From NCBI RefSeq assembly GCF_900176135.1, contig NZ_FWWW01000068.1, positions 39,666 to 103,665 of the forward strand: DNA of 64,000 nucleotides, given 5' to 3'. Below are positions 16,555 through 25,798 of this stretch, piece after piece (position 1 is the stretch's first letter; every line of letters begins with the position of its first letter). The notes under the pieces are model-generated. The model was not told the DNA's origin. It searched no databases and saw nothing but the letters and a program-made list of their open reading frames with translations. A program made the position numbers and the translations under genes. Origin of the DNA: Hymenobacter roseosalivarius DSM 11622. GTDB taxonomy: Bacteria > Bacteroidota > Bacteroidia > Cytophagales > Hymenobacteraceae.

Positions 16555-17991
16555 TTAATTCCAGCCGCCCCCTAAGGCCCGATAAATATTTACCTTGGCA
16601 TTCAATTGCTGCATTCTGGTTTCGATGAGATCAAACTTTGATTCCAGGGCCTCCCGTTGGGTAAAGAGTACTTCCGAGTAGTCAGCCCTTGCTGAGCGGA
16701 AGAGGCTGTTGGAAATCGTGCTTGACTCGTTGAGAGCCTGTACTTGCTTCGCTTTCTCATCGTACCCCTTTTCCAGGTTACTGATGTTGGATAGCTGATT
16801 GGCTACTTCAATGTACGCGTTTAGCAAAGTCCGTTCGTAATTGTAGACTGCCTGGGTCTGCTGGGCGTTGGCATTCAAATACACAGCCTTTATCCCATTT
16901 CTGTTGATTAGCGGGGCGGCTACGTCGCCAGCCAGCGAAAAGAGCATGGATTCGGGGGTGGTAATCAACAAGCCGGGTCGGAAAGCCGCCAAACCGACGG
17001 CCCCAGAGATGCCTAGCGAAGGGTAAAAGTTGGCTCTTGCCACCTGCACATCCAGTTTAGCCGCCACCAGATTCTGTTCTGCCTGCCGGACATCCGGCCG
17101 GTTGCTCAGCAACTGGGAGGGAACCCCCGCTCGAATGGCTTGGGGTACTGCATCGTTGAACGCCTCATCGTTGCGGGTAATAGGCCGGGGGTATCGGCCC
17201 ACCAGAAAGTTGAGCCGGTTCTCCGTTTCGGTGATGCGCTGCTGGAGGGTGTACTGAATGCTGCGGGTATTATGCACCTGCGCTTCAAAGCGCCGTACGG
17301 CCAGCTCGGTCACCCGGGCCGCTTCTTTCTGCAGGCGTACTATCTCCAGGGCATTGCTTTGAATCTCAATATTCTGCTTGACGATGGCCAACTGATTGTC
17401 AAGAGCTAGCAGCTCGTAATACGAATTGGCAATTTCGGCAATCAGGTTTGTCACCATAAAGTTCCGCCCTTCGACAGAAGCCAGATACCGACTCACCGCC
17501 GCTTTCTTCGCGTTGCGCAACTTATGCCAGATGTCCACTTCCCAGGTAGCAAAGGCTCCCACCTGAAAATCGGTCAACGGATCGGGCGTCCGTCTTTCCG
17601 GCTTGATATCGACGCTCTCTTCCGTTGCTCCCTGCAGCGTGTACCGCCCCACCTTGTCAACTCCAGCCTTGGCACCTAAGCCCACAAATGGCAGGTATTC
17701 TCCTTGGCGGGCTCGAATCTCATTGCGGGAAATTTCAATCTCCTGCAACGTAATGTTCAACTCCTGATTGTTTTGCAGCGCCGTGTCAATCAGGGCTTTC
17801 AGGTTTGGGTCGGTAAAAAACTCCTGCCACCGAACTCTAGCCGTACTGGTGCTATCCTGAACTGTATTGTTGTAGCTGGTCGGAACCCTGCGGCTTTCAT
17901 TCTTCACCACTAGCTCCGGCGTTTTACAAGCGGCAATGGCTAACGCCAGGCCGGCGGCGCTAAGGCATTGATAAATGCGTCTCTTAAGCAT
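16555..17991 (-). CDS. Outer-membrane efflux lipoprotein (NodT/OprM-like TolC family)
   Basis: This is the outer-membrane channel of a tripartite pump. It has a lipoprotein signal ending in LAIAAC, then two repeated coiled-coil halves typical of TolC family proteins, with NRPDVRQAEQNLVAAKLDV and YPSLGISGAVG in the second. The length is close to 478 residues. The start may be at 18009, overlapping the pump gene by 26 nt, or at 17991, overlapping by 8 nt; I prefer the latter because it gives a compact lipoprotein signal. It is the last gene of the adaptor-pump-channel operon read leftwards. Confidence 0.88.
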   Translation of the reverse strand: MLKRRIYQCLSAAGLALAIAACKTPELVVKNESRRVPTSYNNTVQDSTSTARVRWQEFFTDPNLKALIDTALQNNQELNITLQEIEISRNEIRARQGEYLPFVGLGAKAGVDKVGRYTLQGATEESVDIKPERRTPDPLTDFQVGAFATWEVDIWHKLRNAKKAAVSRYLASVEGRNFMVTNLIAEIANSYYELLALDNQLAIVKQNIEIQSNALEIVRLQKEAARVTELAVRRFEAQVHNTRSIQYTLQQRITETENRLNFLVGRYPRPITRNDEAFNDAVPQAIRAGVPSQLLSNRPDVRQAEQNLVAAKLDVQVARANFYPSLGISGAVGLAAFRPGLLITTPESMLFSLAGDVAAPLINRNGIKAVYLNANAQQTQAVYNYERTLLNAYIEVANQLSNISNLEKGYDEKAKQVQALNESSTISNSLFRSARADYSEVLFTQREALESKFDLIETRMQQLNAKVNIYRALGGGWN

Positions 17992-20900
17992 AAGGCTCTG
18001 TTTCTTCAATTAATACGCGAGGCTCAATGCCCTCCAGCATCGGATATTCATTTTCGTCCCGAATCAGCTTGCTCTTGCCAGCTAGGGTGCCGAAGAAGTA
18101 ATACAAGCCGGGGATAATAATTACCCCGAACACGGTGCCGAACAGCATGCCGCCCAGGGCGGAGCTGCCGATGGTGCGGTTGCCAATAGCGCCGGCACCC
18201 GTGGCTACCACCAGCGGGATAAGGCCGGCGATGAAAGCAAAGGAGGTCATCAGAATGGGGCGGAAACGTACCCTGGCCCCTTCAATGGCCGCGTCGCGCA
18301 CCGACATGCCTTCTTCGTGTTTTGAGGCCGCAAATTCGACGATCAGTACGGCGTTCTTACCCAGCAAACCTACCAGCATCACGAGGCCTACCTGCGCATA
18401 AATGTCGTTGGCCAAGCCAAAGATTTTGATGAACAGAAACGACCCGAACACTCCGGCTACCAGGGAGAATATCACCGCCAAGGGCAGCAGAAAGCTTTCG
18501 TACTGCGCGGCGAGTACCAGGTAAACGAACACCAGCACCACCAGGAAAATAACGGTCGATTCATTGCCGCGGCCCACCTCATCCTTCGACAGGCCGCCCC
18601 AGTCAATGTCGTAGCCGTGGGGCAGGTCTTTCGCTACTTCCTGCACGGCTTTGATGGCCTCGCCGCTGCTGAAGCCCTCGGCGGCACCCCCACGGATAGA
18701 GGCGGTAGTGTACATGTTGTAGCGGTTGATTTCGTTGGCGCCCTGCGTCTTCACGATTTTCATGAAGGCCGAGAACGGCACCATTTCGCCCTTGTCGTTT
18801 TTGGCCCACATGTTCAGGATGTCTTCGGGCAGCTTCCGGTACTCCGGCGAGGCCTGCACGAACACCTTGAAGAAGCGCTGATATTTGATGAAGCCCAGCT
18901 CGTAGGTAGAGCCCACCATAATGGAGAGCGTGTTCATGGCGTTGCCGATGCTCACGCCTTTCTGCATGGCCAGCTCGTTGTCAATCTTGAGCTCGTACTG
19001 CGGATAGTTAGCCGAGAAGAAGGTAAACAGGCCCGCCAGCTCCTTGCGCTTTTTCAGCTTGGCCATGAATTCCTCGTTTACCTTTTCCAGCGCTTTATAA
19101 TCGCCGGAGTTGGTCTTGTCTAGCAATTGCAGCTGGAAGCCGCCCGCCGCGCCGTAGCCCGGTACTGCCGGCGGCTCAAAGAATTCGATGGTCGCGCCGG
19201 GAATTTCGTGTGCTTTTTTCTCCAGGTTGCCAATAATGTCAGCAATGGATTCTTTGCGCTCTGACCACGGCTTCAAGTCAATCAAACAAGTGCCGGCGTT
19301 GGAGCCGCGGCCTTCAGTGAGCACCTCGTAGCCCGCCAAAGTCGAAATGTTGGCGATGCCGGGCACGTCCTTGGCCAGACTGGCGAGGCGCTGTGATACA
19401 GCATTTGTCTGCTCGAGCGTGGTACCGGGTGGCGTCTGCACGATGGCGTAGATCAGGCCTTGGTCTTCGCTCGGAATAAAGCCGGCCGGTAGCTTGGCCG
19501 TGATGGCCCAGATGCCCAGTCCAAAGGCGATGAGCATGGCGAAGGTGATAATCCGGTTAGCCACAATACGCTCCAGCAGGCCGGTGTAGGCATTGGTCAG
19601 CTTCTCAAACCCGCGGTTGAACCAGTCAAAGAAGCGCTGTATGGGCGTTTTCTTCTTGGGCCGGCCGTGGTGGTTCTTCAGAATCATGGCGCAGAGCACC
19701 GGCGTCAGCGTGAGGGCCACGATGCCGGAAATCACAATGGCCGTGGCCATGGTAATGGAGAACTGGCGGTAGAAAATGCCCACCGGGCCACTCATGAACG
19801 AAACGGGGATGAACACTGCCGTCATCATGATGGTGATGGCGATAATTGCCCCGCTGATTTCGCCCACCACCTTGCGCACCGCGTTGTAGGGCGAGAGGTG
19901 TTCCTCTTCCATCTTGGCGTGCACGGCCTCAATCACCACAATGGCGTTATCGACCACAATACCAATGGAGAGCACCAGTGCAAACAGCGTAATCATGTTG
20001 ATGGTCAGCCCAAAGGCCTGCATGGCCATGAACGAACCCACCAGCGACACCGGCACGGCCAGCGCGGGAATCAGCGTCGAGCGCCAGTCGCCCAGAAACA
20101 GGAACACCACTAAGGCCACCAGTATAAAGGCGTCGCGCAGGGTGTGAATCACGTTCTCAATCGAGGCGTCGAGGAAGTTCGACACGTCGTAGGTGATTTT
20201 GTAGTCCATGCCGGGCGGGAAGCTGATTTTCTTCAGCTCTTCCAGCTTGGCCTTCACTTCCTTAATGACGTCGCTGGCGTTCGAGCCGTAGGTCTGCTTC
20301 AGCACGATGGCCGCCGAAGGGTACTGGTTCAGGTTGGAGTAGATGTCGTAGTACTCGCTGCCCAGCTCCACGTTGGCCACGTCGCGCAGGTGCAGGCTTT
20401 CGCCGTTGGCGTTGGCCTTGAGAATGACGTTCTTGTACTGCTCCACGTCATTGAAGCGGCCTTGGTAGCTTAGTACATACTCCAGCGCCTGCGTCTGCTT
20501 GCCGTCGCTACGCCCGATGCGGCCCGGCGAGCCGATAACGCTCTGCTCGTCCAGCGCCTTCATCACGTCATCGACTGAGATGTTATAGGCTCGCATCCGG
20601 TCGGGCTTCAGCCAGACGCGCATGGCGTACTGCCGGCTGCCCAGGATGCTGGCGCGGCCAATGCCGTTTAGGCGCTGCAGCTCGGGCAGCATGTTCACCC
20701 CGGCGAAGTTGAACAGGTACTTCATGTCGGTGTTCTTGTCCTTGCTGTACAAGTTCACGTACATCAGCATGTTGGGCACCACGCGGTTCACAATCACGCC
20801 CTCGCGCTGCACCAGTAGGGGCAGGCGGTTCAGCACCTGCGCAATGCGGGTGTTCACGTTCACCACGGCCTGGTCGGGGTTGGTACCCAGATTGAAGACA

Positions 20901-21175
20901 ATCTGGATGTTGGCTTCGCCGGCGCTCACAGCGTCGGAGGTCATGTATTTCATGCCCGGCACGCCGTTCACGGCCTGCTCCAGGGGAATGAGCACCGACT
21001 CGGTGAGCACCTTGGCACTAGCGCCGGGGTACGACGCGCTGACCATAACCAGGGGGGGCGAAATCTCGGGAAACTGCGAGGTGGGCAGCTGCATGATGGC
21101 CAGCCCGCCCATGAGCAGGATGACAATGGAAATAACAATGGCAAATACTGGCCTACGAATGAATTTACTAAACAT
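17984..21175 (-). CDS. RND multidrug efflux permease (HAE1/AcrB-like)
   Basis: A 1063-residue inner-membrane pump with the duplicated RND topology: a first transmembrane helix (PVFAIVISIVILLMGGLAI), two large periplasmic loops and two bundles of membrane helices. The proton relay region of TM4 reads VVDNAIV, so the first Asp of the usual Asp-Asp pair is kept and the second is Asn. The TM10 Lys is present in GLLGKNAVLIVEF. It lies between adaptor and channel genes; a 159-nt gap before it holds a family B palindrome. Substrates cannot be told from sequence; organic drugs are likely for this family. Confidence 0.93.
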   Translation of the reverse strand: MFSKFIRRPVFAIVISIVILLMGGLAIMQLPTSQFPEISPPLVMVSASYPGASAKVLTESVLIPLEQAVNGVPGMKYMTSDAVSAGEANIQIVFNLGTNPDQAVVNVNTRIAQVLNRLPLLVQREGVIVNRVVPNMLMYVNLYSKDKNTDMKYLFNFAGVNMLPELQRLNGIGRASILGSRQYAMRVWLKPDRMRAYNISVDDVMKALDEQSVIGSPGRIGRSDGKQTQALEYVLSYQGRFNDVEQYKNVILKANANGESLHLRDVANVELGSEYYDIYSNLNQYPSAAIVLKQTYGSNASDVIKEVKAKLEELKKISFPPGMDYKITYDVSNFLDASIENVIHTLRDAFILVALVVFLFLGDWRSTLIPALAVPVSLVGSFMAMQAFGLTINMITLFALVLSIGIVVDNAIVVIEAVHAKMEEEHLSPYNAVRKVVGEISGAIIAITIMMTAVFIPVSFMSGPVGIFYRQFSITMATAIVISGIVALTLTPVLCAMILKNHHGRPKKKTPIQRFFDWFNRGFEKLTNAYTGLLERIVANRIITFAMLIAFGLGIWAITAKLPAGFIPSEDQGLIYAIVQTPPGTTLEQTNAVSQRLASLAKDVPGIANISTLAGYEVLTEGRGSNAGTCLIDLKPWSERKESIADIIGNLEKKAHEIPGATIEFFEPPAVPGYGAAGGFQLQLLDKTNSGDYKALEKVNEEFMAKLKKRKELAGLFTFFSANYPQYELKIDNELAMQKGVSIGNAMNTLSIMVGSTYELGFIKYQRFFKVFVQASPEYRKLPEDILNMWAKNDKGEMVPFSAFMKIVKTQGANEINRYNMYTTASIRGGAAEGFSSGEAIKAVQEVAKDLPHGYDIDWGGLSKDEVGRGNESTVIFLVVLVFVYLVLAAQYESFLLPLAVIFSLVAGVFGSFLFIKIFGLANDIYAQVGLVMLVGLLGKNAVLIVEFAASKHEEGMSVRDAAIEGARVRFRPILMTSFAFIAGLIPLVVATGAGAIGNRTIGSSALGGMLFGTVFGVIIIPGLYYFFGTLAGKSKLIRDENEYPMLEGIEPRVLIEETEPYA

Positions 21176-21213
21176 ATTCTGACTGGTTATTTATAGAAAG
21201 GGGACGGAAAAGG

Positions 21214-21308
21214 CCGTCATGCAGAGCGCAGCAAAGCATCTCGCTCGCTTCGTTTGATTAGTAATCCCACTAAACACGCGAGATACTTCGCTGCGCTCTG
21301 CATGACGG
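21214..21308. repeat. Palindromic repeat, family B, copy 2 (95 nt), inside the efflux operon
   Basis: CCGTCATGCAGAGCGCAGC at the left pairs with its reverse complement ending GCATGACGG at 21308. The loop carries TTTGATTAGTAA, matching copy 1 at 15129-15224. It lies between the adaptor stop and the permease start, so the operon mRNA would form a long hairpin here. Confidence 0.8.
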
Positions 21309-21334
21309 TCTTGCAGTCGTTTACCTTCTAAGTC

Positions 21335-22420
21335 CTACTCGCTGTACACTTTCAGGTGAGCGATGACGGCCTTCGGGTCTTTGTAGTCGAAGCTGATTTT
21401 GTCGCCATCCTTCACTTTCCGCAGGCCTTCCAGCAGAATCTTATCGTTGGCAGCTAAGCCGCTCTTGATGACGTACAGGTCCGGCATTTCAGACCCGATA
21501 GTGACCTCCTGCTGGTGCACCACGTTACTTTTATCGACCACGAAAACGTATTTCTTTTCCAGGTTCTCGAACGTGGCTTTCTGCGGGATCAGCAAGGCAT
21601 TATTAAGCGGCACCGTCATGAGGACGCTGCCGGTTTCGCCGTTGCGCAAGAGCCCCTCAGGATTAGGGAAAGTGGCCCGGAAGGCGATGTTGCCGGTCTC
21701 GTTATTGAAGTCAGCTTCAATGGTCTGCACCAGGCCGGGCTGCTGAAACACCTCATTGTTGGCCATCCGCAACTTCACTTTCTCGGCCTTGTCGCTGGCT
21801 TTGGCATGCTGCTTATAATTCAGGTACTCCGCTTCCGGTACGTTATAGTAGACCCATATTTTGCTGTTGTCAGACAAGGTCGTCAGCAAATCCCCCTCAT
21901 CAACCAAACTCCCCAGCCGGCCCTGGAAGTGGTCCATGTAACCACTAAAAGGGGCTTTGATGGTAGTGAATTGCAGATGCGTCTGGGCTAAGGCTACTTC
22001 CGCTTTGGCCTTGTCGAATTTGGCCTGAGCTAGCGCCAGTTCATTTTTTGATACAATATTGGTATCAGCCAATTTCTTGGTGTTCTGGTATTCCAGACCC
22101 ACGTAATTAGCTTCTGCCTGCGACTTTTTCAGCTCAGCCTGGTAGATCAGGGGCATAATCTGAAACATGAGCTGCCCTTCTTTCACGAATTGGCCCTCGT
22201 CTACATAAATCTTTTGCAGGTAGCCTTTTTCTAAAGCCCGTAGCTCAATGTGTTGTACGGAATGGATCTGGGCTACATATTCTTTAGTTATCGTTGTGTC
22301 TTTAGCCAATGGACTGGTAACCAAAAGCTTGATCTGCTCTTCCTTTGCCTCTTTTGCTTCCGAGCAGCCCGCACAGTAGTACAAGGTGCACCAGCTCATG
22401 AGCATCAATATTCTTTTCAT
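21335..22420 (-). CDS. RND efflux periplasmic adaptor (membrane fusion lipoprotein)
   Basis: The adaptor links the pump to the outer-membrane channel. The 361-residue protein starts with a short signal and a lipidation Cys in YCAGC (Cys19). Then come the barrel-sandwich halves (GYLQKIYVDEGQFVKEGQ and FSGYMDHFQGRLGSLVDEG), an alpha-helical hairpin between them, and the beta-barrel domain with FRNGETGSVLM-like residues. The frame is open to 22645, but that extension is not conserved and would hide the lipoprotein signal, so I start at ATG 22420. It is the first gene of the leftward operon. Confidence 0.88.
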   Translation of the reverse strand: MKRILMLMSWCTLYYCAGCSEAKEAKEEQIKLLVTSPLAKDTTITKEYVAQIHSVQHIELRALEKGYLQKIYVDEGQFVKEGQLMFQIMPLIYQAELKKSQAEANYVGLEYQNTKKLADTNIVSKNELALAQAKFDKAKAEVALAQTHLQFTTIKAPFSGYMDHFQGRLGSLVDEGDLLTTLSDNSKIWVYYNVPEAEYLNYKQHAKASDKAEKVKLRMANNEVFQQPGLVQTIEADFNNETGNIAFRATFPNPEGLLRNGETGSVLMTVPLNNALLIPQKATFENLEKKYVFVVDKSNVVHQQEVTIGSEMPDLYVIKSGLAANDKILLEGLRKVKDGDKISFDYKDPKAVIAHLKVYSE

Positions 22421-23289
22421 ATGTATTTTAAGTAACCCGACGGGCGTTTTAGTAGTCCTAGCCAATAGTGGTTGGGAGAGTGGGCTGAGCGTAGAGACTT
22501 CCCCTGGTGGTGCGTTGGGGGCCTGCGCCAAACGGTATATTAGCCTGTCTAGCTGTTGATTGGCGCGTTGGTATTCCGACAGTGGGTGGCGCCAGACGAC
22601 AAAACTCCTTAAGTAAGCGGAGTTGCCTAGCTTGTACTCGTTCATGCTTCGCGGTCAGCTTTACTTGTGAAGCAGGGGGGCAGCGAAAGTGCCAGCTTCG
22701 ACCCGAATCTGGAGGGCAAAATCGCGGAAAAATGCAGACGCTGCATAGCTTGTTTCGTGTATTAAAGACACAAAGAAACTAGGGCAACATGAAGCTAAGG
22801 TGAATAAACAGGCGGAACCCTGCCTGATTTACGGCATCCAGAGGTGCTTTTTTGAACACCGCTCGTATTTATTGTATCAATTGTGCTTCTGTGAGCACTC
22901 AGAACAAACGAGCTTTTTTGATGCGCTTAGTTTGTCATTATATCCGGAATGTACTAGCCTGTGGTGCTAAATGCACGGCTTCGCGCGTCAATAGTGACTA
23001 TAAGGATTCCGACAACTGTGGCCGCTTCGCTGCGTCAAAATCTGGTTCCGTTGCTGCTTAGCTGCGGGTTGGAGCTATGATAGATGCAGCATACTCCCCA
23101 CTGGACGGCAGTTCTACAAAGAAATACTGCTGCAACCGGAAAATGGCCTGTGCGGTGTGAGTTCAACAGCTTAACCTACCTATGTGAACAAGCCTATACC
23201 TGGAAAACCGGGAAAGTAGCGTATCCACACCGTACCAAGCTCTGCTTTGAGACAGAAAAAAACGAAGCTGGCTGGTCGAGCTAATAAGC
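22421..23289. other. Intergenic region upstream of the efflux operon
   Basis: About 870 nt without a gene I can support. Two short plus-strand frames (22852-23061 and 23084-23284) show no motif and have atypical composition. No exact TTG/TAnnTTTG promoter was found for the leftward operon. The stretch is more A/T-rich than its surroundings and forms the right part of the segment flanked by pncB repeats. Confidence 0.5.
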
Positions 23290-24774
23290 TTACGCTGGCC
23301 GCACCGCCCGCTTCTCCAGAATCAGCTGCATGCGGAAGTTGTTCAGGCTCTCTTCCAGCCCCACCGGGTACACATGCGGGTTGAGGAAGCGCCGAATGCT
23401 GGGGTCGAGGGCGGCTACTTCCTGTTGGGCTTTGGTGCGGCTTTCTTCCAGCGTTGGCAACTCGGCTACCAGCTTGCCGGCTCGAAAAACCGGCTCCAGC
23501 AGCTCCCGGAACTGGGTGGAGCGGATGGGGCGGCGGCGCGTGGGGTCCAGCGGGTCCACGATGGTGAGCTGCTCGGGCAGGGGCTCGGCCGTGTTGTAGA
23601 GCATATCGGCGCGGGGCTGGCCCTTTTCGGTTTCGTAGCGACGCACCTGCAGGATGCCGGGAATGCTGGTTTTGGCGAGCTGCTCGGAAAGCTTAATCGT
23701 GTAGTCCCAGTCGCTATCGGCGGATGGGCGCAGGGCGGCGAGCTTATAAACGCCCCCCAGCGCCGGCTGATCGTGGGCCGTGACGAGCTTAGTGCCAATG
23801 CCCCAGGTATCGATGCGGGCGCCTTGCTGCTTGAGACTGGTGATAAGGTGCTCGTCGAGGTCGTTGCTGGCCACGATGCGGGTTTTCTGGAAGCCAGCTT
23901 CGTTGAGCAGGGCGCGGGCCTCGCGGCTGAGGTAGGCCAGGTCGCCGGAATCAAGGCGAATGCCCCCCAGCTCATAGCCGTTGGCCCGCATCTGCCGGGC
24001 CACACTGATAGCGTGGCGCACGCCTTCCAGCGTGTCATAAGTATCAACCAGAAAGACAGAATCGTCGGGAAAAGCGTCGCCGTAGGCGGCGAAGGCTTGC
24101 TCCTCCTCCCCAAACGACTGTACCCAGCTGTGGGCGTGGGTGCCACGCACCGGAATACCAAAGCGTTGGCCAGCCATTAGATTGGATGTGCCATCGACCC
24201 CGCCCAAGTACGCGGCCCAGCTGGCGCTCAGACCCCCATCGAAGCCCTGAGCCCGGCGCAGGCCAAACTCAAATACCTGGTCAGAGCCAGCGGCCTCGCG
24301 GATGCGGGCGGCTTTGGTGGCAATCAGGGTTTGGAAGTTGATTAGCGTCAGCAAAGCCGTTTCCAGCAACTGTGCTTGCAGCAGGGGGCCTTTTATGCGC
24401 AGCAGCGGCTCGTTGGCAAACACTACCGTACCCTCTGGAATGGCATCCACATCGCAGGTGAGGCGCAGGGTGCGTAGATATTCCAAGAAAGCCGGCTCAA
24501 ACAAAGCAGTGTCGCGGGTGCCGCGCAGACTGCCCAGGTAGGTTAAGTCATCCTCCGAGAAATGAAAACTCTCGATCCAATCGATGGCGTAAGCAAGGCC
24601 CGCGGCTACGGCGTAGCCACCATTGAAAGGCGGTTTGCGAAAGTACAGGTGAAAAACAGCTTCCTGGTTTTGCTTGCCCTGCTTCCAGTAGCCGTAGGCC
24701 ATCGTGAGCTGATACAGATCGGTGAGCAGGCTGAGCGAGGGGCCATACAGGCCGGAGAGGGGCGCGGAGTTCAT
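23290..24774 (-). CDS. pncB: Nicotinate phosphoribosyltransferase
   Basis: PncB makes nicotinate mononucleotide from nicotinate and PRPP in NAD salvage. The 494-residue protein has the N-terminal LTDLYQLTMAYGYW, GTHAHSW at 211-217 with the His expected to be phosphorylated during the ATP-coupled reaction, LVDTYDT, and IRLDSGDLAYLS. The length fits the longer subfamily. The last 90 nt have a diverged, frameshifted copy at 16396-16485. The gene may therefore have received a new 3' end from inserted DNA. It has no close operon partner; a leftward terminator (24836-24878) separates it from the STAS gene. Confidence 0.93.
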   Translation of the reverse strand: MNSAPLSGLYGPSLSLLTDLYQLTMAYGYWKQGKQNQEAVFHLYFRKPPFNGGYAVAAGLAYAIDWIESFHFSEDDLTYLGSLRGTRDTALFEPAFLEYLRTLRLTCDVDAIPEGTVVFANEPLLRIKGPLLQAQLLETALLTLINFQTLIATKAARIREAAGSDQVFEFGLRRAQGFDGGLSASWAAYLGGVDGTSNLMAGQRFGIPVRGTHAHSWVQSFGEEEQAFAAYGDAFPDDSVFLVDTYDTLEGVRHAISVARQMRANGYELGGIRLDSGDLAYLSREARALLNEAGFQKTRIVASNDLDEHLITSLKQQGARIDTWGIGTKLVTAHDQPALGGVYKLAALRPSADSDWDYTIKLSEQLAKTSIPGILQVRRYETEKGQPRADMLYNTAEPLPEQLTIVDPLDPTRRRPIRSTQFRELLEPVFRAGKLVAELPTLEESRTKAQQEVAALDPSIRRFLNPHVYPVGLEESLNNFRMQLILEKRAVRPA

Positions 24775-24835
24775 GGGCCCAAAGTACGAGGAACCCGGCA
24801 GTGAGTTGTGAACGGCAGGGCTTCCGAGCTACCAT

Positions 24836-24878
24836 AAAAAAAGCCCCCCAGTGAGTTTTGCATAACAACTCACTGGGG
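24836..24878 (-). terminator. Intrinsic terminator of the STAS-domain gene
   Basis: A 12-bp stem (24846-24857 with 24867-24878) is followed on the minus strand by GGC and a run of seven T. It lies 60 nt after the STAS gene and 60 nt before the pncB start, so the two genes are separate transcription units. Confidence 0.88.
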
Positions 24879-24938
24879 ACCTCAAGAATAGTATCCAACT
24901 ATGGCAATACCGTATCATCTACGGCACACGCTCACACT

Positions 24939-25340
24939 CTATGACAGAGCAACACCCCAGCCAGCGGTGGTGGTGGAAGGCGATGGGCTGGTGGATTGGT
25001 GAGCGGCGTGACAATACAGCTCCGCATCGAGCAACGTAGGAACAATGGGAGGACAAGCTGCCTCCGGTGTATCTTTTAAACTGTCCTGCACTTCTTCGGC
25101 GAGGTGGCAGAGCACGAGTTGGGTGTTGCGCCGGCGTAGGCGCTGGCAATAGCTGGTCAGCAAAGCCAGCGCGCGACCAGAAATATGCCGCAACGAACTA
25201 CAATCGACCCAAATGCTGGGCTTGCCGCTACGAGCAGCTTGTTGCAAGGCTCTGGCTAATCCGTATTCCTCGGGATGGGTGTGGTCTTCCGCTAAAATAA
25301 GCAGGTAGCTTTCGGGTAGGATCTCGCGATGAATCTCCAT
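24939..25340 (-). CDS. STAS-domain protein (anti-sigma-factor-antagonist-like)
   Basis: A 133-residue protein with a STAS fold: WVDCSSLRHISGRALALL at about 44-61 matches the central strand and helix, followed by RRRNTQLVLCHLAEEVQDSL. The usual phosphoacceptor neighbourhood DSSGL is replaced by ISGRA, leaving one Ser that could be phosphorylated. The last 25 residues (Ser/Thr/Pro-rich) are not conserved. There is no kinase or sigma-factor gene next to it. A role in partner-switching control is possible but is family-based inference. Confidence 0.6.
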   Translation of the reverse strand: MEIHREILPESYLLILAEDHTHPEEYGLARALQQAARSGKPSIWVDCSSLRHISGRALALLTSYCQRLRRRNTQLVLCHLAEEVQDSLKDTPEAACPPIVPTLLDAELYCHAAHQSTSPSPSTTTAGWGVALS

Positions 25341-25751
25341 AAGGAGTAAACAGAATCATTCGTTTTCAGGTCGTGGCACGTCGTCCACGGTAGGCAGGGA
25401 GCAGGGAAGGGCCACAACACGATGCGGCAACTGGGAGCGAAAGGAGCCAGACTAGTTAGTGTGACACCACTTACTTACCTAATATAGTCCGCCAGCTTAG
25501 GTTAATGCATCTTCCCGTGGCCACTGAGGGGGGAGAATTGCACGGGGCGGAGAAAGAAAGAGCTTTGAGCCAAGGAGGCTGTTGGCCAATGACACACGAT
25601 CAGCGGGGACAGCTGCGTATTCTTACAAAATTAAGAGTAGCAATTAACTTTATGTTCAGCCAATATACTGATTTTCAGTGTAGTTATCTATACCAAGTTC
25701 TAGGTATTTATAACGCTTGGTAAGTATGGTTATGTCTGATTTGAAAGTAGA
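25341..25751. other. Intergenic region with no supported gene
   Basis: About 410 nt. A 72-residue plus-strand frame at 25505-25723 lacks any motif and is not called. The right half is A/T-rich. I found no repeat, tRNA or clear promoter. Confidence 0.5.
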
Positions 25752-25752
25752 A

Positions 25753-25783
25753 AAAGCGTGGCAGCATTCCTGCGCCACGCTTT
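25753..25783 (-). terminator. Intrinsic terminator of the FAD/Rieske oxidoreductase gene
   Basis: AAAGCGTGGC (25753-25762) pairs with GCCACGCTTT (25774-25783), a 10-bp stem. On the minus strand it is followed by TTCTACTTTC. It starts 16 nt after the stop of the oxidoreductase gene. Confidence 0.8.
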
Positions 25784-25798
25784 GTACTACCGCTAGCC

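Noticed and set aside
19667..20113. His-rich 148-residue frame opposite the RND permease
   Set aside because: It is an antisense shadow. Its His and Gly content follows from codons of the pump on the other strand.
22852..23284. Two short plus-strand frames upstream of the efflux operon
   Set aside because: They have no recognisable motif and unusual composition, and they are easily explained by chance.
16484..23290. Integrative element with its own integrase
   Set aside because: No integrase, transposase or mobility gene lies between the pncB repeats.
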